The notes beneath the pieces are model-generated. The model saw only the letters and a program-made list of their open reading frames with translations, did not search any database and was not told the origin of the DNA. Positions 45,006 to 54,343 of a stretch of 64,000 nucleotides of DNA are shown piece after piece. The first letter of the stretch is position 1. The number at the start of each line of letters is the position of its first letter. This stretch comes from Candidatus Altimarinota bacterium (GTDB lineage: Bacteria > Patescibacteriota > Gracilibacteria > BD1-5 > UBA6164). The stretch spans positions 1-64,000 of the forward strand of contig JAUXPL010000017.1 in NCBI GenBank assembly GCA_030683605.1. Direction: 5' to 3'. Position numbers and translations under genes: made by a program.

Positions 45006-45042
45006 TATATAATTTTAAAAATAATTAATATTATAATAGTAA

Positions 45043-45067
45043 TTGTAGTCAATAAATCTACACTCAA
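45043..45067. promoter_or_regulatory. Candidate C-box operator
   Basis: In the 142-nt divergent region between the controller and methyltransferase genes, TTGTAGTC and TCTACACTCAA form an imperfect inverted repeat (TGTAG-N9-CTACA). Controller proteins typically bind such paired sites beside their own promoter. Confidence 0.4.
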
Positions 45068-45147
45068 TAAATTACATTTAAATTTGTAATTTTATAAAAG
45101 AATAATATAATATTATAAAATAATATTATAATTTAATTTAAAAGTTG

Positions 45148-46197
45148 ATGATAAAATGATTGTCTTTATTTGCTAATGTTGGTATTGCAGAATTTTATTT
45201 AAATGAAATAGGAATTGAGATATTAGTTGCAAATGAATTATTAGATAAAAGAGCTAATCTATATAAATATTTTCATCCAAATAGTAATATAATTTGTTGA
45301 GATATTACTGAAAAAAGTATATTTAATAAAGTAATAGAAGAATCTAAAAAATTATGATGTGATTTTGTAATGGCAACTCCCCCATGTCAATGAATGAGTA
45401 TTGCATGAAAAATGGATGAAAATGATTCGAGAAATAATTTAATTATTAAAGCAGTTGAAATTATAAAGAAGTTAAAACCTAAATATTGATTAATAGAAAA
45501 TGTACCTTGATTTTTAACTACATATATAAAATTAAATTGAGAAAAAATACTTATTCCTGAATATATAAAAAATGAACTTTGAGATTTTTATAATATAAAA
45601 TTTGAAATATTAAATTCAGCTAATCATTGAACTCCACAGGTAAGAAAGAGAGCATTTGTATTAATATCTAGTAAGAAAGTATGAAAAGAACTAAATTTTC
45701 CAAATAAACAAAAAGAAATTACAGTTAAAGAAGCAATATGACATTTACCAATTTTAGAAAGTTGAGAAAAATCAAACATAAAATATCATGAAGCAAAAAC
45801 ACATAATAAAAATCACATATTATGGATGAAAAATACGCCTAGTTGAAAAACAGCATTTGAAAATTTAATTCATTATCCTAAGAAAAATAATTGAGAAAAA
45901 ATAAAATGATTTAGTACTACATACAAAAGAATAAATTGGGATAAACCAGCGCCTACGATCACTATGTCAAGTTGAGCTATTTCATCACAAAATAATGTTC
46001 ATCCATGAAGAAAACTAGAAAATTGAAATTATAGTGATGCTAGAGTTTTAACATTAAAAGAACTTTTTATATTAACATGATTACCAGAAAATATAGAATT
46101 TCCTGACTGGTGTAGTGATAATTTTATTAGGCAAGTTATTTGAGAATGAGTACCTCCATTACTTATAAAAGAAATACTTAAAGATATAAAAAAATAA
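45148..46197 (+). CDS. DNA (cytosine-5) methyltransferase
   Basis: A 349-residue M.HhaI-class enzyme. Motif I is unusual but readable (LSLFANVGIAEFYLNEIG), motif IV is MATPPCQGMSIAGK (Cys catalytic, about residue 79), motif VI is LIENVPGFL (about 118), motif VIII is TPQVRKRAFVL, and motifs IX-X are KPAPTITMS and RQVIGEGVPPLL. The glycine of PPCQG is TGA. The stop codon TAA (46195-46197) lies at the edge of the right rplS repeat. Confidence 0.94.
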
Positions 46198-46366
46198 AAG
46201 AAAAAATCCTTCAAAAATGAAGGATTTTACTTTTATTTAAAAAATTAGTTAACTTCTCTAAGTCTAGCAGCTTTACCAGTAAGATCTCTAATAAATTTAA
46301 TAGATTTTCTTCTAACTTTAAATTGTCTAATAATTTCTATTTTTTGAATATTTGATGAGTGAATAG
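46188..46366. repeat. Long direct repeat, right copy (3' end of the intact rplS)
   Basis: Partner of 43683-43863; offset about 2503 bp. It contains the end of the working rplS gene and its terminator (46197-46234, AAATCCTTCA / TGAAGGATTT). Confidence 0.93.
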
Positions 46367-46598
46367 GAAATACTTTTTCAACACCAAATGCTCCAATTTT
46401 TCTTCTAACTGTAATGTTTTTTTCTAATTCAGATTTACCAGAAGTTTTAATTACTAAACCTTTGTATTTTTGAATTCTTTCTTTACCAGCTTCTTTAATA
46501 ATTTGGTAAACCTCTACTTCCATACCAGTTTTAATTTGTTCTCTACCTTCTTGTAAAAAAGAAGATTGTATCTTTTTAATTAATTCAGAATTTGTCAT
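46245..46598 (-). CDS. rplS: Ribosomal protein L19
   Basis: A 117-residue large-subunit protein: GREQIKTGMEVEVYQIIKE, IQKYKGLVIKTSG, ITVRRKIGAFGVEKVFPIHS, and the ending RRKSIKFIRDLTGKAARLREVN. All its glycines use GGN, as expected for a highly expressed gene. No Shine-Dalgarno precedes the ATG. The R-M cassette inserted inside its coding part but the gene is whole, because the 3' portion is present in two copies. Confidence 0.97.
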   Translation of the reverse strand: MTNSELIKKIQSSFLQEGREQIKTGMEVEVYQIIKEAGKERIQKYKGLVIKTSGKSELEKNITVRRKIGAFGVEKVFPIHSSNIQKIEIIRQFKVRRKSIKFIRDLTGKAARLREVN

Positions 46599-46721
46599 AT
46601 TTGTTATTATTAATAATTAATTTCGCATATCATATAAAAAAAAATAAATAAATCAAATCTTTTTGCAAAAAAAATACAATTATGTTAAAATTTCTATATA
46701 TTTATATAATATTTACAAAAA

Positions 46722-47513
46722 ATGAATTTCAACGACTTAAAAGAAAAAGCTTTAAAATTAAAAGAACAAGCTACTGAAAAATTTATATCTATAAAAAACA
46801 AATCTGAAGAAATAGCTAAAAATGCTACAAACAAAGCAAGTGAATTAAAAAATAAAACTATTGAATCAAAGGAAAAAACTATAGAAATGAAAGATAATCT
46901 AGTAGATAAAGCTACTAATATAAAAGAAAAAGCAGAAAATATAAAACAAGAAACCACAGATAAAACTAATGAAATAAAAGATAAGGCTATAGAAACTAAA
47001 GATAAAGCAATAGAAATGAAGTATATGGCTACTGAAAAAGTAACAGATTTAAAACAAGAAGCAACAGAAAAAAAAGATGAAACTATAAAATATGCAAAAG
47101 AAAAATCATATTGATTTAAAACTGTAATTAGTTCAAAAGAAGAATTTGAATTCATAATTAAAAAATCTGCTACTATAGTTTTCACAAATCAAGAAACAGG
47201 GGAAGAAAAATTATATAAACATAAATCAATTATAATATTTGCTGAAGAATGATCAGAATTTCTGAAAAAAACTATATATGTAATGCCAATACTTATTACT
47301 AAGGCATTTTCACAAAATATAGTAGTTAGATTAGTTAAAACTCAAATAGAATGAATTAATCTTGCAGATTATAATCTAAAAGTAGAAAATCTTCCGAGTA
47401 TGCTAATATTTGAGGAAGAAAAAGTTTTAAAAGTAATTGAATGACAAGAAAATATACTAAAACTTGTAAAATCATTTGATTTAGATATAAATAAATTAAT
47501 TGAAGAAGCTTAA
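46722..47513 (+). CDS. Coiled-coil (LEA-like) protein with possible thioredoxin-like C-terminus
   Basis: A 263-residue protein. Residues 1-130 are an almost glycine-free helical repeat of roughly 11 residues rich in Lys, Glu, Ala and Thr (KATNIKEKAENIKQETTDKT), like LEA proteins or apolipoproteins. Residues 130-263 change character: IIKKSATIVFTNQ, then MLIFEEEKVLKVIEGQENIL, whose strand-turn-strand pattern recalls the end of a thioredoxin fold, but there is no CxxC. No signal peptide. Followed by a small membrane protein gene. Confidence 0.75.
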
Positions 47514-47529
47514 TAAATAATAAAAATAT

Positions 47530-47757
47530 ATGACTACTTTAACAATTTTAGAAATACTATATATTGTACTTATAATATTTATTTCCATTATTTGAACACT
47601 TTTAACTATAGTATTAGTAAAAGTTTTAAAAATACTATGACCAGTTACTGAAGTAGTTGATATGTATAATAAAATAAAAAATATACTTCAAGCATATGCA
47701 AATATTCCAGAAATGATTAAAGAAAAAGTAAAAGATACAATTAAAAGTAAAAAATAA
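47530..47757 (+). CDS. Small single-pass membrane protein
   Basis: A 75-residue protein: a hydrophobic N-terminal helix (ILYIVLIIFISIIGTLLTIV), then an amphipathic tail (YNKIKNILQAYANIPEMIKE) and a lysine-rich end. It lies 16 nt after the LEA-like protein and may anchor or partner it. Family not recognised. Confidence 0.65.
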
Positions 47758-47787
47758 CACAAAATCTCCTATATAGGAGATTTTTTC
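47758..47787 (+). terminator. Rho-independent terminator
   Basis: AAAATCTCCTA / TAGGAGATTTT stem and a T run after the small membrane protein gene. Confidence 0.85.
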
Positions 47788-47844
47788 TTGCCCTTTTTGA
47801 GTAATTACATAAAATTATGCAATAAATATTTTTTAACAAAATTT

Positions 47845-49749
47845 ATGTCAAAAATTATAAAACTTGATAAAAACTTAGCTAACCAGATAGCAGCTTGAGA
47901 AGTAGTAGAGAGACCAGCATCTGTAGTAAAAGAATTAGTAGAAAATAGTATTGATGCATGAGCAACATATATAAAAATAGAAATAGAAAATTGATGAATA
48001 GATAAGATTATAATAACAGATAACTGAGAATGAATTGATAAAGACGATTTACCTCTAGTAATAGAGAAATATTCTACATCAAAAATCAAAAATCTAGAAG
48101 ATTTATATAATATAATGACTTTTTGATTCAGATGAGAAGCTGTAGCCTCTATATCATCTGTATCTGATTTACAAATAATATCAAAATATATTTCAAATGA
48201 TTTCTGATACTCTCTACAAGTTATTGCATGAGATATGTGAGAAATAATTAAATCAGCTAGTGAAAATGGTACTAAAATAATAGTAGAAAAATTATTTTAT
48301 AATACACCTGCCAGATTAAATTATATAAAAAAACCTAGAACAGAGTATTGATATATATACTCATTTATTCAAGATATAGCATTATCTTATCCAAATATCT
48401 GATTTGAATTCATATCAGATTCTAAGCAAGTTTTTAGATATTCTGCATGAGAAAACTTAAAAACAAGGATTTATAATATATATTGAATAGATTTTTCAGA
48501 AAATTTGCTAGAACTAAATTTTTCAATGAACTGAATAAACATTACTGGATATATATCCGATCCAAAAGTAAGTTTCGCTAACAAAAACAAACAATCACTT
48601 TTTGTAAATAAGAGAGTGATTAAATCGAGTCTGGTATTTAAAGCCATAAATGATGCATATAACAGATTTATACCTCATTCTATGTCCCCTGCTTTTGTAC
48701 TAAATATAGATGTAGATCCTACTCAAGTAGACGTAAATGTGCATCCTAGAAAATTGGAAGTGAGATTTGCATCTGAACAAAATATTTTTAGAGCTGTATA
48801 TCACTCTATTCAAGATAAACTAGAGAAAGTTACACTTAAGCCATTAAGTGAAGATTCACAAATCTTCACACAATCTTCACATAACACAAATTACCCAGCT
48901 TTCAGCCACCCTATTAATAAAGTGGGCGAAATCTTCACACAATCTTCACATAAGAATGAAAATTACTGATATACATGATCAGGTACAAAGTTCAAATCTT
49001 ATTCACCATATACAGATAAATCTCCAAATATAAATCAAACAAAAATAAGTGATGCTTTAAATTTTTCAAAAGAATTATTAAATCTTCACACAAATAAATG
49101 AAATGATGAATGTGAAGATTTATGTGAAGATGAGAAATGTGAAGAAATTTTTGAAAAATCTAACGATCTTCACATAACTAGTTTGTGAAGAATTATTGGT
49201 CAAGCACATAATTCTTATATCATATTGGAAACAAAAGATTGAATAAAATTCTTGGATCAACATGCTTTAGCTGAAAGAATTATCTATGAAAAATTGGTAA
49301 ATAGTGATTATGGACATAATGTACAATGACTACTTATATGAGAAAGTATGGCTTTAAATCCTAAAGAATTAGATGTCTTAAATGACAATATTGACACATT
49401 TGTAGACATGTGATTTGACTTTGAAATACTTCCTGGAAATATTGTAATAATAAATTGAATTCCAGATTTCATAAAAAAAGAAAATATTTCAAATATATTT
49501 ATTTGAATTATCCAAGATATATGAAATCATAATTTTACTAAATCAAAAACAATTGAAGAAGTAAAAAATAAGATACGGGCATATACTGCATGTAGGTCTG
49601 CTATTAAATTCTGACATAAACTAAATTTATTTGAAATGAATAAACTAGTAAATGATTCAGTATTAAATTATTCTTCTACTTGTCCTCATTGAAGACCAGT
49701 TGTGTTTGATATTAGCTTAAATGAGCTAAAAAATAAATATGAAAGATAA
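47845..49749 (+). CDS. mutL: DNA mismatch repair protein MutL
   Basis: A 634-residue GHKL ATPase. The N-terminal ATPase has [28 protein letters not shown] and YSTSKI, FGFRGEAVASI, then [12 protein letters not shown] and [13 protein letters not shown] (end about residue 320). The linker (about 330-440) contains repeated [18 protein letters not shown] and CEDLCEDE phrases made from a DNA repeat. The C-terminal dimerisation domain carries [15 protein letters not shown] and ends [10 protein letters not shown]...CPHGRPVVFDI. It lacks an obvious DMHAAHER but has DQHALAER at that place, and CPHGRP near the end, as in endonuclease-type MutL. Confidence 0.96.
48861..49174. repeat. AATCTTCACA repeats inside the mutL linker
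   Basis: AATCTTCACACAATCTTCACA occurs at 48861-48881 and again at about 48930-48950. Single units occur at 49081 and 49165, and inverted units (TGTGAAGATTTATGTGAAGA) at 49111-49130. The same unit repeats three times downstream of the pseudouridine synthase gene (63579-63612). The repeats are translated as FTQSSH or CEDLCED. Confidence 0.8.
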
Positions 49750-49778
49750 AAAAACACCCTAATGGGTGTATTTTTAAC
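49750..49778 (+). terminator. mutL terminator
   Basis: AAAACACCC / GGGTGTATTTTT hairpin one nt after the mutL stop; the tRNA on the other strand follows. Confidence 0.75.
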
Positions 49779-49784
49779 TTTTAC

Positions 49785-49859
49785 TGGTATCCCCAGCAGG
49801 AATCGAACCTACATCTAGCCCTTAGGAGGGGCTTATTCTATCCGTTGAACTATGAGGAC
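49785..49859 (-). tRNA. tRNA-Arg (anticodon CCU)
   Basis: Full cloverleaf on the minus strand. The acceptor GTCCTCA pairs with TGGGGAT (one G-T at each of two positions). Anticodon stem AGCCC / GGGCT encloses loop CTCCTAA with anticodon CCT. The T arm is GTAGG-TTCGATT-CCTGC. Discriminator A is followed by an encoded CCA (49785-49787). It reads AGG codons. It is the only tRNA in the window; the UGA-reading tRNA-Gly(UCA) must lie elsewhere. Confidence 0.93.
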
Positions 49860-49860
49860 T

Positions 49861-49899
49861 AAAAAAGTTCCTAAATTGTAATAATTTTTAGGAACTTTA
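49861..49899 (-). terminator. Terminator after the HTH gene
   Basis: On the minus strand AAGTTCCTAAA...TTTAGGAACTT followed by TTTT, between the stop at 49904 and the tRNA-Arg start. Confidence 0.75.
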
Positions 49900-49903
49900 C
49901 AAA

Positions 49904-50488
49904 TTATATTTTCATAAACCAAATTGTTCATGCTATAGCTAACAATATAACTACAAAAATTATTAACAATATATTAGATGTTTTTTCATACTTTAACTCT
50001 TTTGCTAGTATTTCTTTATCTTTTTCTAATTGAGAAAGCTCTTTGTCTAAATGTTCTTTTGATTCTTCTAATAAATATTGAGACTTTTTAAAATCAATTA
50101 ATGAAACAGAATTTTTTGCTACTTCTTCAGCTTGTCAAACCCTCATAGCAAGATTTTGTATTAACTGGTCTTTTTTTTGAATCTCTTCTTTCAAATCTTT
50201 ATATATTGTTTGAAGAGTTCAAGTAACATTATCATCTGGTAATGATACAGTTTTTACCTCATCTTTATTATCAAAAGAAGCATTAGAATAATTATTTACT
50301 TTTTTTTCTACTATTACCTCTTGTTGATATTCTCAAGAACCTGCTAGATTTTCAATATCATCTGTATTAACATATACGACTTTTCAATCTTTTTTTGATC
50401 TCAATTTTCAGGATTTAATATACCTATCAATAGAACGAGTAGAAATATTTAATTTATCAGCAGCATCTTGTCTAGTTAAATTGTACAT
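49904..50488 (-). CDS. Membrane-anchored helix-turn-helix protein
   Basis: A 194-residue protein. The N-terminus is a MerR/excisionase-like DNA-binding helix-turn-helix (TRQDAADKLNISTRSIDRYI, then KSGKLRSKKDGKVVYVNTDD). The middle is an acidic linker and a coiled coil (SQYLLEESKEHLDKELSQLE). The C-terminus is one membrane helix (SNILLIIFVVILLAIAGTIW). A DNA-binding domain tethered to the membrane may sense the cell envelope or place DNA. Repeated TTGTCTAT sites upstream may be its own operators. Confidence 0.8.
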
Positions 50489-50510
50489 ATAGACATAAGT
50501 TATTAAGTAA

Positions 50511-50610
50511 TTGTCTATAATGTATTTATTTTCTTTATTTAATCAAGTTTTTTAGTAATTTTATTTTTGACAATGTTAGACTTTTATTGTCTATTATGTC
50601 TTTTATCTGT
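50511..50610. promoter_or_regulatory. Repeated TTGTCTAT motifs upstream of the HTH gene
   Basis: TTGTCTATAATG at 50511 and TTGTCTATTATG at 50587 differ by one base. Further partial copies (AGACATAAG at 50491, TGTTAGAC at 50574, ATGTCTTTTATCTGTCTT at about 50597) crowd this 140-nt intergenic region. The spacing and strand mix suggest several binding sites, possibly autoregulatory. Confidence 0.35.
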
Positions 50611-50632
50611 CTTTAATACGATTATATACAAA

Positions 50633-50665
50633 TAAAAAAATATGCTGAAAATAGCATATTTTTTT
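50633..50665 (-). terminator. glyA terminator
   Basis: AAAATATGCT / AGCATATTTT hairpin flanked by A and T runs, directly after the glyA stop on the minus strand; could work in both directions. Confidence 0.7.
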
Positions 50666-51897
50666 TACTTATATATAGGAAAATTATTACATAATTGCAA
50701 TATTTCTTTTTTTAATTCTTTTAATTTTTCGTTATTATCTATATTTATAATTGTATCTTTAAATACTCTTGCTATTAATTTCATTTCTTCCTCTTTCATT
50801 CATCTAGTTGTAACAGCTGGAGTACCTATTCTTATTCCAGAAGGGTCAAGTGGTTTTCTGGTATCATATGGTATCATATTTTTATTTGTTGATAATCAAA
50901 CAGTTTCTAATGCTATTTCAGCTTCTTTTCAAGTAACTCAAAAACTTCAAAATACATCAACCAAAATTAAGTGATTATCAGTTCATCAAGATACAACATT
51001 AAATCAATGATTTATTAATTCTGATGCCATAGATTTTGCATTATCTATAACCTGTTTAGCATAAATTTTAAATTCTGGTTGTAATGCTTCTTTAAAAGCA
51101 ACAGCTTTTGCTGCAATTAAATTTTCGTGTGGTCATCATTGTACTCATGGAAATACTGCTCTAGCTATACTTGAAGCATATTTTTCTTTTGACATAATAA
51201 TAGCTCATCTAGGTCATCTAAGTGTTTTATGAGTAGTAGTTGTTACTATATCACAATATGGAATAGGATTTTCTAATACTCATCATGCTATTAGTCAAGC
51301 TATATGAGCTATATCTGCCATAAGTATAGCTCAAACTTTATCAGCTATTTCCCTAAATCTTTTCCAATCCAAATTTCTAGAATAAGCAGAAAATCAAGCT
51401 AAAATCATTTTTGGCTTTTCTCTAACTGCTATTTTTTCTACTTCATCCATATCAATTATTCAAGTTTCTTTATTCAAAAAATAAGGAATAATATTGTATA
51501 ATAATCATGAAAAATTAAGAGGATGACCATGACTTAAATGACCTCATTGATCCAAACTTAATCATAAAACTTTGTCTCATGGATTTAAAACTCACAAATA
51601 AACAGCCAAATTAGCTGGACTTCAACTAAGTGGTTGTACATTTACATATTCTGCTCAAAATAATTCTTTTGCTCTATCTATAGCTAATTGTTCTATTTTA
51701 TCAATATATTCTTGACCTGCATAGTATCTCTTTCATGGATATCACTCTGAATATTTATTCGTTAATATACTTCCTGCTGCCTCCATTACATCAAGTGAAG
51801 CATAATTTTCTGATGCTATCAATTCTATTTCAGTTTCTTGTCTATTAGCTTCCATATTTATTAATTCAAATATGATTTTATCATTTTTTTCTAACAT
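50665..51897 (-). CDS. glyA: Serine hydroxymethyltransferase
   Basis: A 410-residue PLP enzyme that makes glycine and methylene-tetrahydrofolate from serine. Motifs: [61 protein letters not shown] and the PLP lysine in [16 protein letters not shown]. The end [20 protein letters not shown] is typical. The start is ATG at 51897, in [13 protein letters not shown]. Glycine supply is of some note in an organism that spends an extra codon on glycine. Confidence 0.96.
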
Positions 51898-51950
51898 TTT
51901 ATAATAATAAAAAATAAATATTAACAATATAATATATAATAAAAAATAAT

Positions 51951-51978
51951 AAAAAAGCTAGATAATCTAGCTTTTTTA
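51951..51978 (-). terminator. Terminator after the S41 peptidase gene
   Basis: AAAAAAGCTAGAT / ATCTAGCTTTTTT perfect hairpin with A and T flanks; on the minus strand it follows the gene at 52067-53395. Confidence 0.8.
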
Positions 51979-52066
51979 TGTTAAAAAACATCATAACATA
52001 TATATAATATAAATTATATAGGATATAATTATAAATTCATATAACTATGGTACTACAAATATATAA

Positions 52067-53395
52067 TTATTTAATATTTTTTATTGTTCAAGTAGAGTTT
52101 TTATTTATTATTCATGAAGATGTATGTTCTGATTTATATTTATCTATACTTAATTGGTAAGTATTAGTACTTATAAAAGTTTTTAATACTTCTTTAGCGG
52201 TTTCTAATTGTCTATCGTATGATTTTTCAAAATCTTCTTTTTCAAATCATACTTCTATATCTGGAGTTATTCATTCTTTATCAATATTTATATCATTTGG
52301 TGTAAACCATTTTGCAATAGTAAGTTTTAACATACTTCAATCTGATAAATCAAAAGGTTTTTGAACTGATCATTTACCATATGATTTTTTTCATACTAAT
52401 ATAGCTTTTTTATAATCTTTTAATGCTCCAGCTGTTATTTCAGATGCAGATGCAGAATTTTCATTTATTAGTACAACTATTTTTCACTTATATATATTTC
52501 AATCATTTATACTTGGATATTTTATATTTGAAAAAATATCTTTATACTTTGTTACAACTAAAGTTTTATCATTTTCAATTAATTCACTAAGTATAGTTAC
52601 AGCACTTTGTAAATATCATCATCAATTGTCTCTTAAATCAATTATTAATCAATTAGTATTCATATATTGTTTTAATAAATTTTGAAATTCTCTTGAAGTA
52701 TCATCTCAAAACATATTAATTGATATATAAGCGATCTTTCAGTCATCAAAAACTTCAGAATCTACAGATGGGATTTTTATTTTTTCTCTTAATACATCAA
52801 AATATAAGATATTTAATTCTCATTTTCTTAATACTTCTAGTTTTACATGTGTTCAAGCGGGTCATTTAATTTTGTCTACAGCATCATATAAAGGTAATCA
52901 TTCTAGTTTTACATCATTAGCTTTAATAATTATATCTCAGTTTTCTAATCAATATTTTTTAGCAGGAGATCATTTAATTAATCTATCTATAATTACTCAT
53001 AATTCATTAACCTCAACTACAGCTCATATTCATTCAAAATCTCATGATAATACTTCATTAAACTTTTTAGTATCCTCTTTATTGAAATATTCACTATTTT
53101 TATCTCATAATCATAATACTAGTCATTTTATAGTACTATCAACTAATTTTATTTTATCAACTGAATCAGAATCATAATTATTTGTTTTAATTAGATTATA
53201 GACTTCCCAATATTTAGTTAAATCTAAATCTTTATTACTAGTTATTGAAAAAATATCTGTTCATTCTTCACTTTTTAACAAATTATTATTGAAATCTATC
53301 CCTATAGTAAAGGAAAATACAATTCACAATATAAAACTTGTTAAAAAAATCACAATAAATTGTGCAAAATTATTTTTATTATCTATATTATTCAT
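52067..53395 (-). CDS. C-terminal processing peptidase (S41 family)
   Basis: A 442-residue envelope protease. It has an N-terminal membrane anchor (FIVIFLTSFILGIVFSFTIG), a Ctp lead (TKYWEVYNLIKTNNYDSDSV), a PDZ domain (VVEVNELGVIIDRLIKGSPA), and the peptidase core: WGYLQSAVTIL-like strand, LINENSASASEITAGALKDY (Ser) and LVGKKSYGKGSVQKPF (Lys). These proteases trim or degrade proteins outside the membrane. Start ATG at 53395; nothing follows on the same strand. Confidence 0.92.
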
Positions 53396-53755
53396 TTAAT
53401 ACTAATTTATTATAAAAAACATTTAACAAGTTAAAATATATGTTTTTAATAAAAAAAGACAAGTCAATTAAATAAAATTTTAATTGTTAAAAAAATGTTT
53501 AATATTATTTTTTGCTTTTAAATAAAGAAAAAAATAGTATATTTAATTTTAATAATTTATTTAATAAAAAAATAGTGGCTCTGTATAAACATTATATGTT
53601 TTTAACATTAGCTATTAATACTAATAATATATATAAATAATATAATAAATAACATATATAGAGTATGAATGTTTAAAATAATTATATAAATTTTGATTTT
53701 ATGAAATATATATGATATTATAATTAATATATAATTTAATTAATTAAATAAAATT
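53396..53755. other. 360-nt divergent intergenic region, no gene seen
   Basis: Extremely AT-rich spacer between divergent genes. AAACATTTAACA and TTAAAAAAATGTTTAA echo each other, and a GTGGCTCTGTATAAACATTATATG stretch at 53575-53598 is the only less AT-rich part. It must hold promoters for both sides; none stands out. Confidence 0.5.
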
Positions 53756-54067
53756 ATGATCTTTGATTTTTTAAAAAAACAAAAAGAAATAACTCAAAAA
53801 AGAAAAATAATAAAAGTTATGATAATTTCTTTGAATATTCCTGAAAAACAAAAAGAACTTTATTTAGAAGCTATAAGTATTTTAAGTGTAGATTGATTAG
53901 AAAGATTATATATTTCATTGTCTAATTTTACTAAACAATTAGAATTAGAGGAAATGGATAATATAAATAAACAAAATTACTCACAAATAGCCTGAATGAG
54001 AAAAAAAGAAGCAATAGAAAAACAAAAAGAGATAAATTCTTTTACTTTTTTAATTAATAATTTATAA
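53756..54067 (+). CDS. Unknown small helical protein
   Basis: A 103-residue protein (MIFDFLKKQKEITQKRKIIK; later KRKKEAIEKQKEINSFTFLI), helical, highly charged and with two TGA glycines. It is the first gene of a four-gene run with short gaps (4, 20 and 10 nt). No family recognised. Confidence 0.65.
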
Positions 54068-54071
54068 TATT

Positions 54072-54323
54072 ATGACAAATTTTGAAAATCAAGAATCAAG
54101 AGAAATATCTATGGATGAGTTATTTTCTAAATTAGAAAATTCAGAAAATTTAGCAAGTCATCAATTAGAGAAAATTGAATATTCATTTAATGAAGCTAGT
54201 CCAGAAAATATAGAATTATGTACTTCAATAATAAATGAAATATGTGCAAATGATGAATGAATTAAAGAAAAATGATGGGATTTTTTAAAAACATTAGAAA
54301 AAATTAAATTAGAAACAGTTTAG
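54072..54323 (+). CDS. Unknown small acidic protein
   Basis: An 83-residue acidic protein (MTNFENQESREISMDELFSK; ending WDFLKTLEKIKLETV), 4 nt after the previous gene. Composition suggests a binding or regulatory partner; no family recognised. Confidence 0.6.
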
Positions 54324-54343
54324 ATTAAATTAATACTTAAAAT

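Noticed and set aside
43683-46366. Prophage or integrase-driven island with att sites
   Set aside because: No integrase or phage gene is present; the 180-bp repeat includes coding sequence of rplS and encloses only R-M genes.
46694-47185. 163-residue minus-strand frame rich in Ser, Phe and Val
   Set aside because: It is the antisense shadow of the Lys/Glu repeat protein at 46722-47513; its repeat character mirrors that gene.
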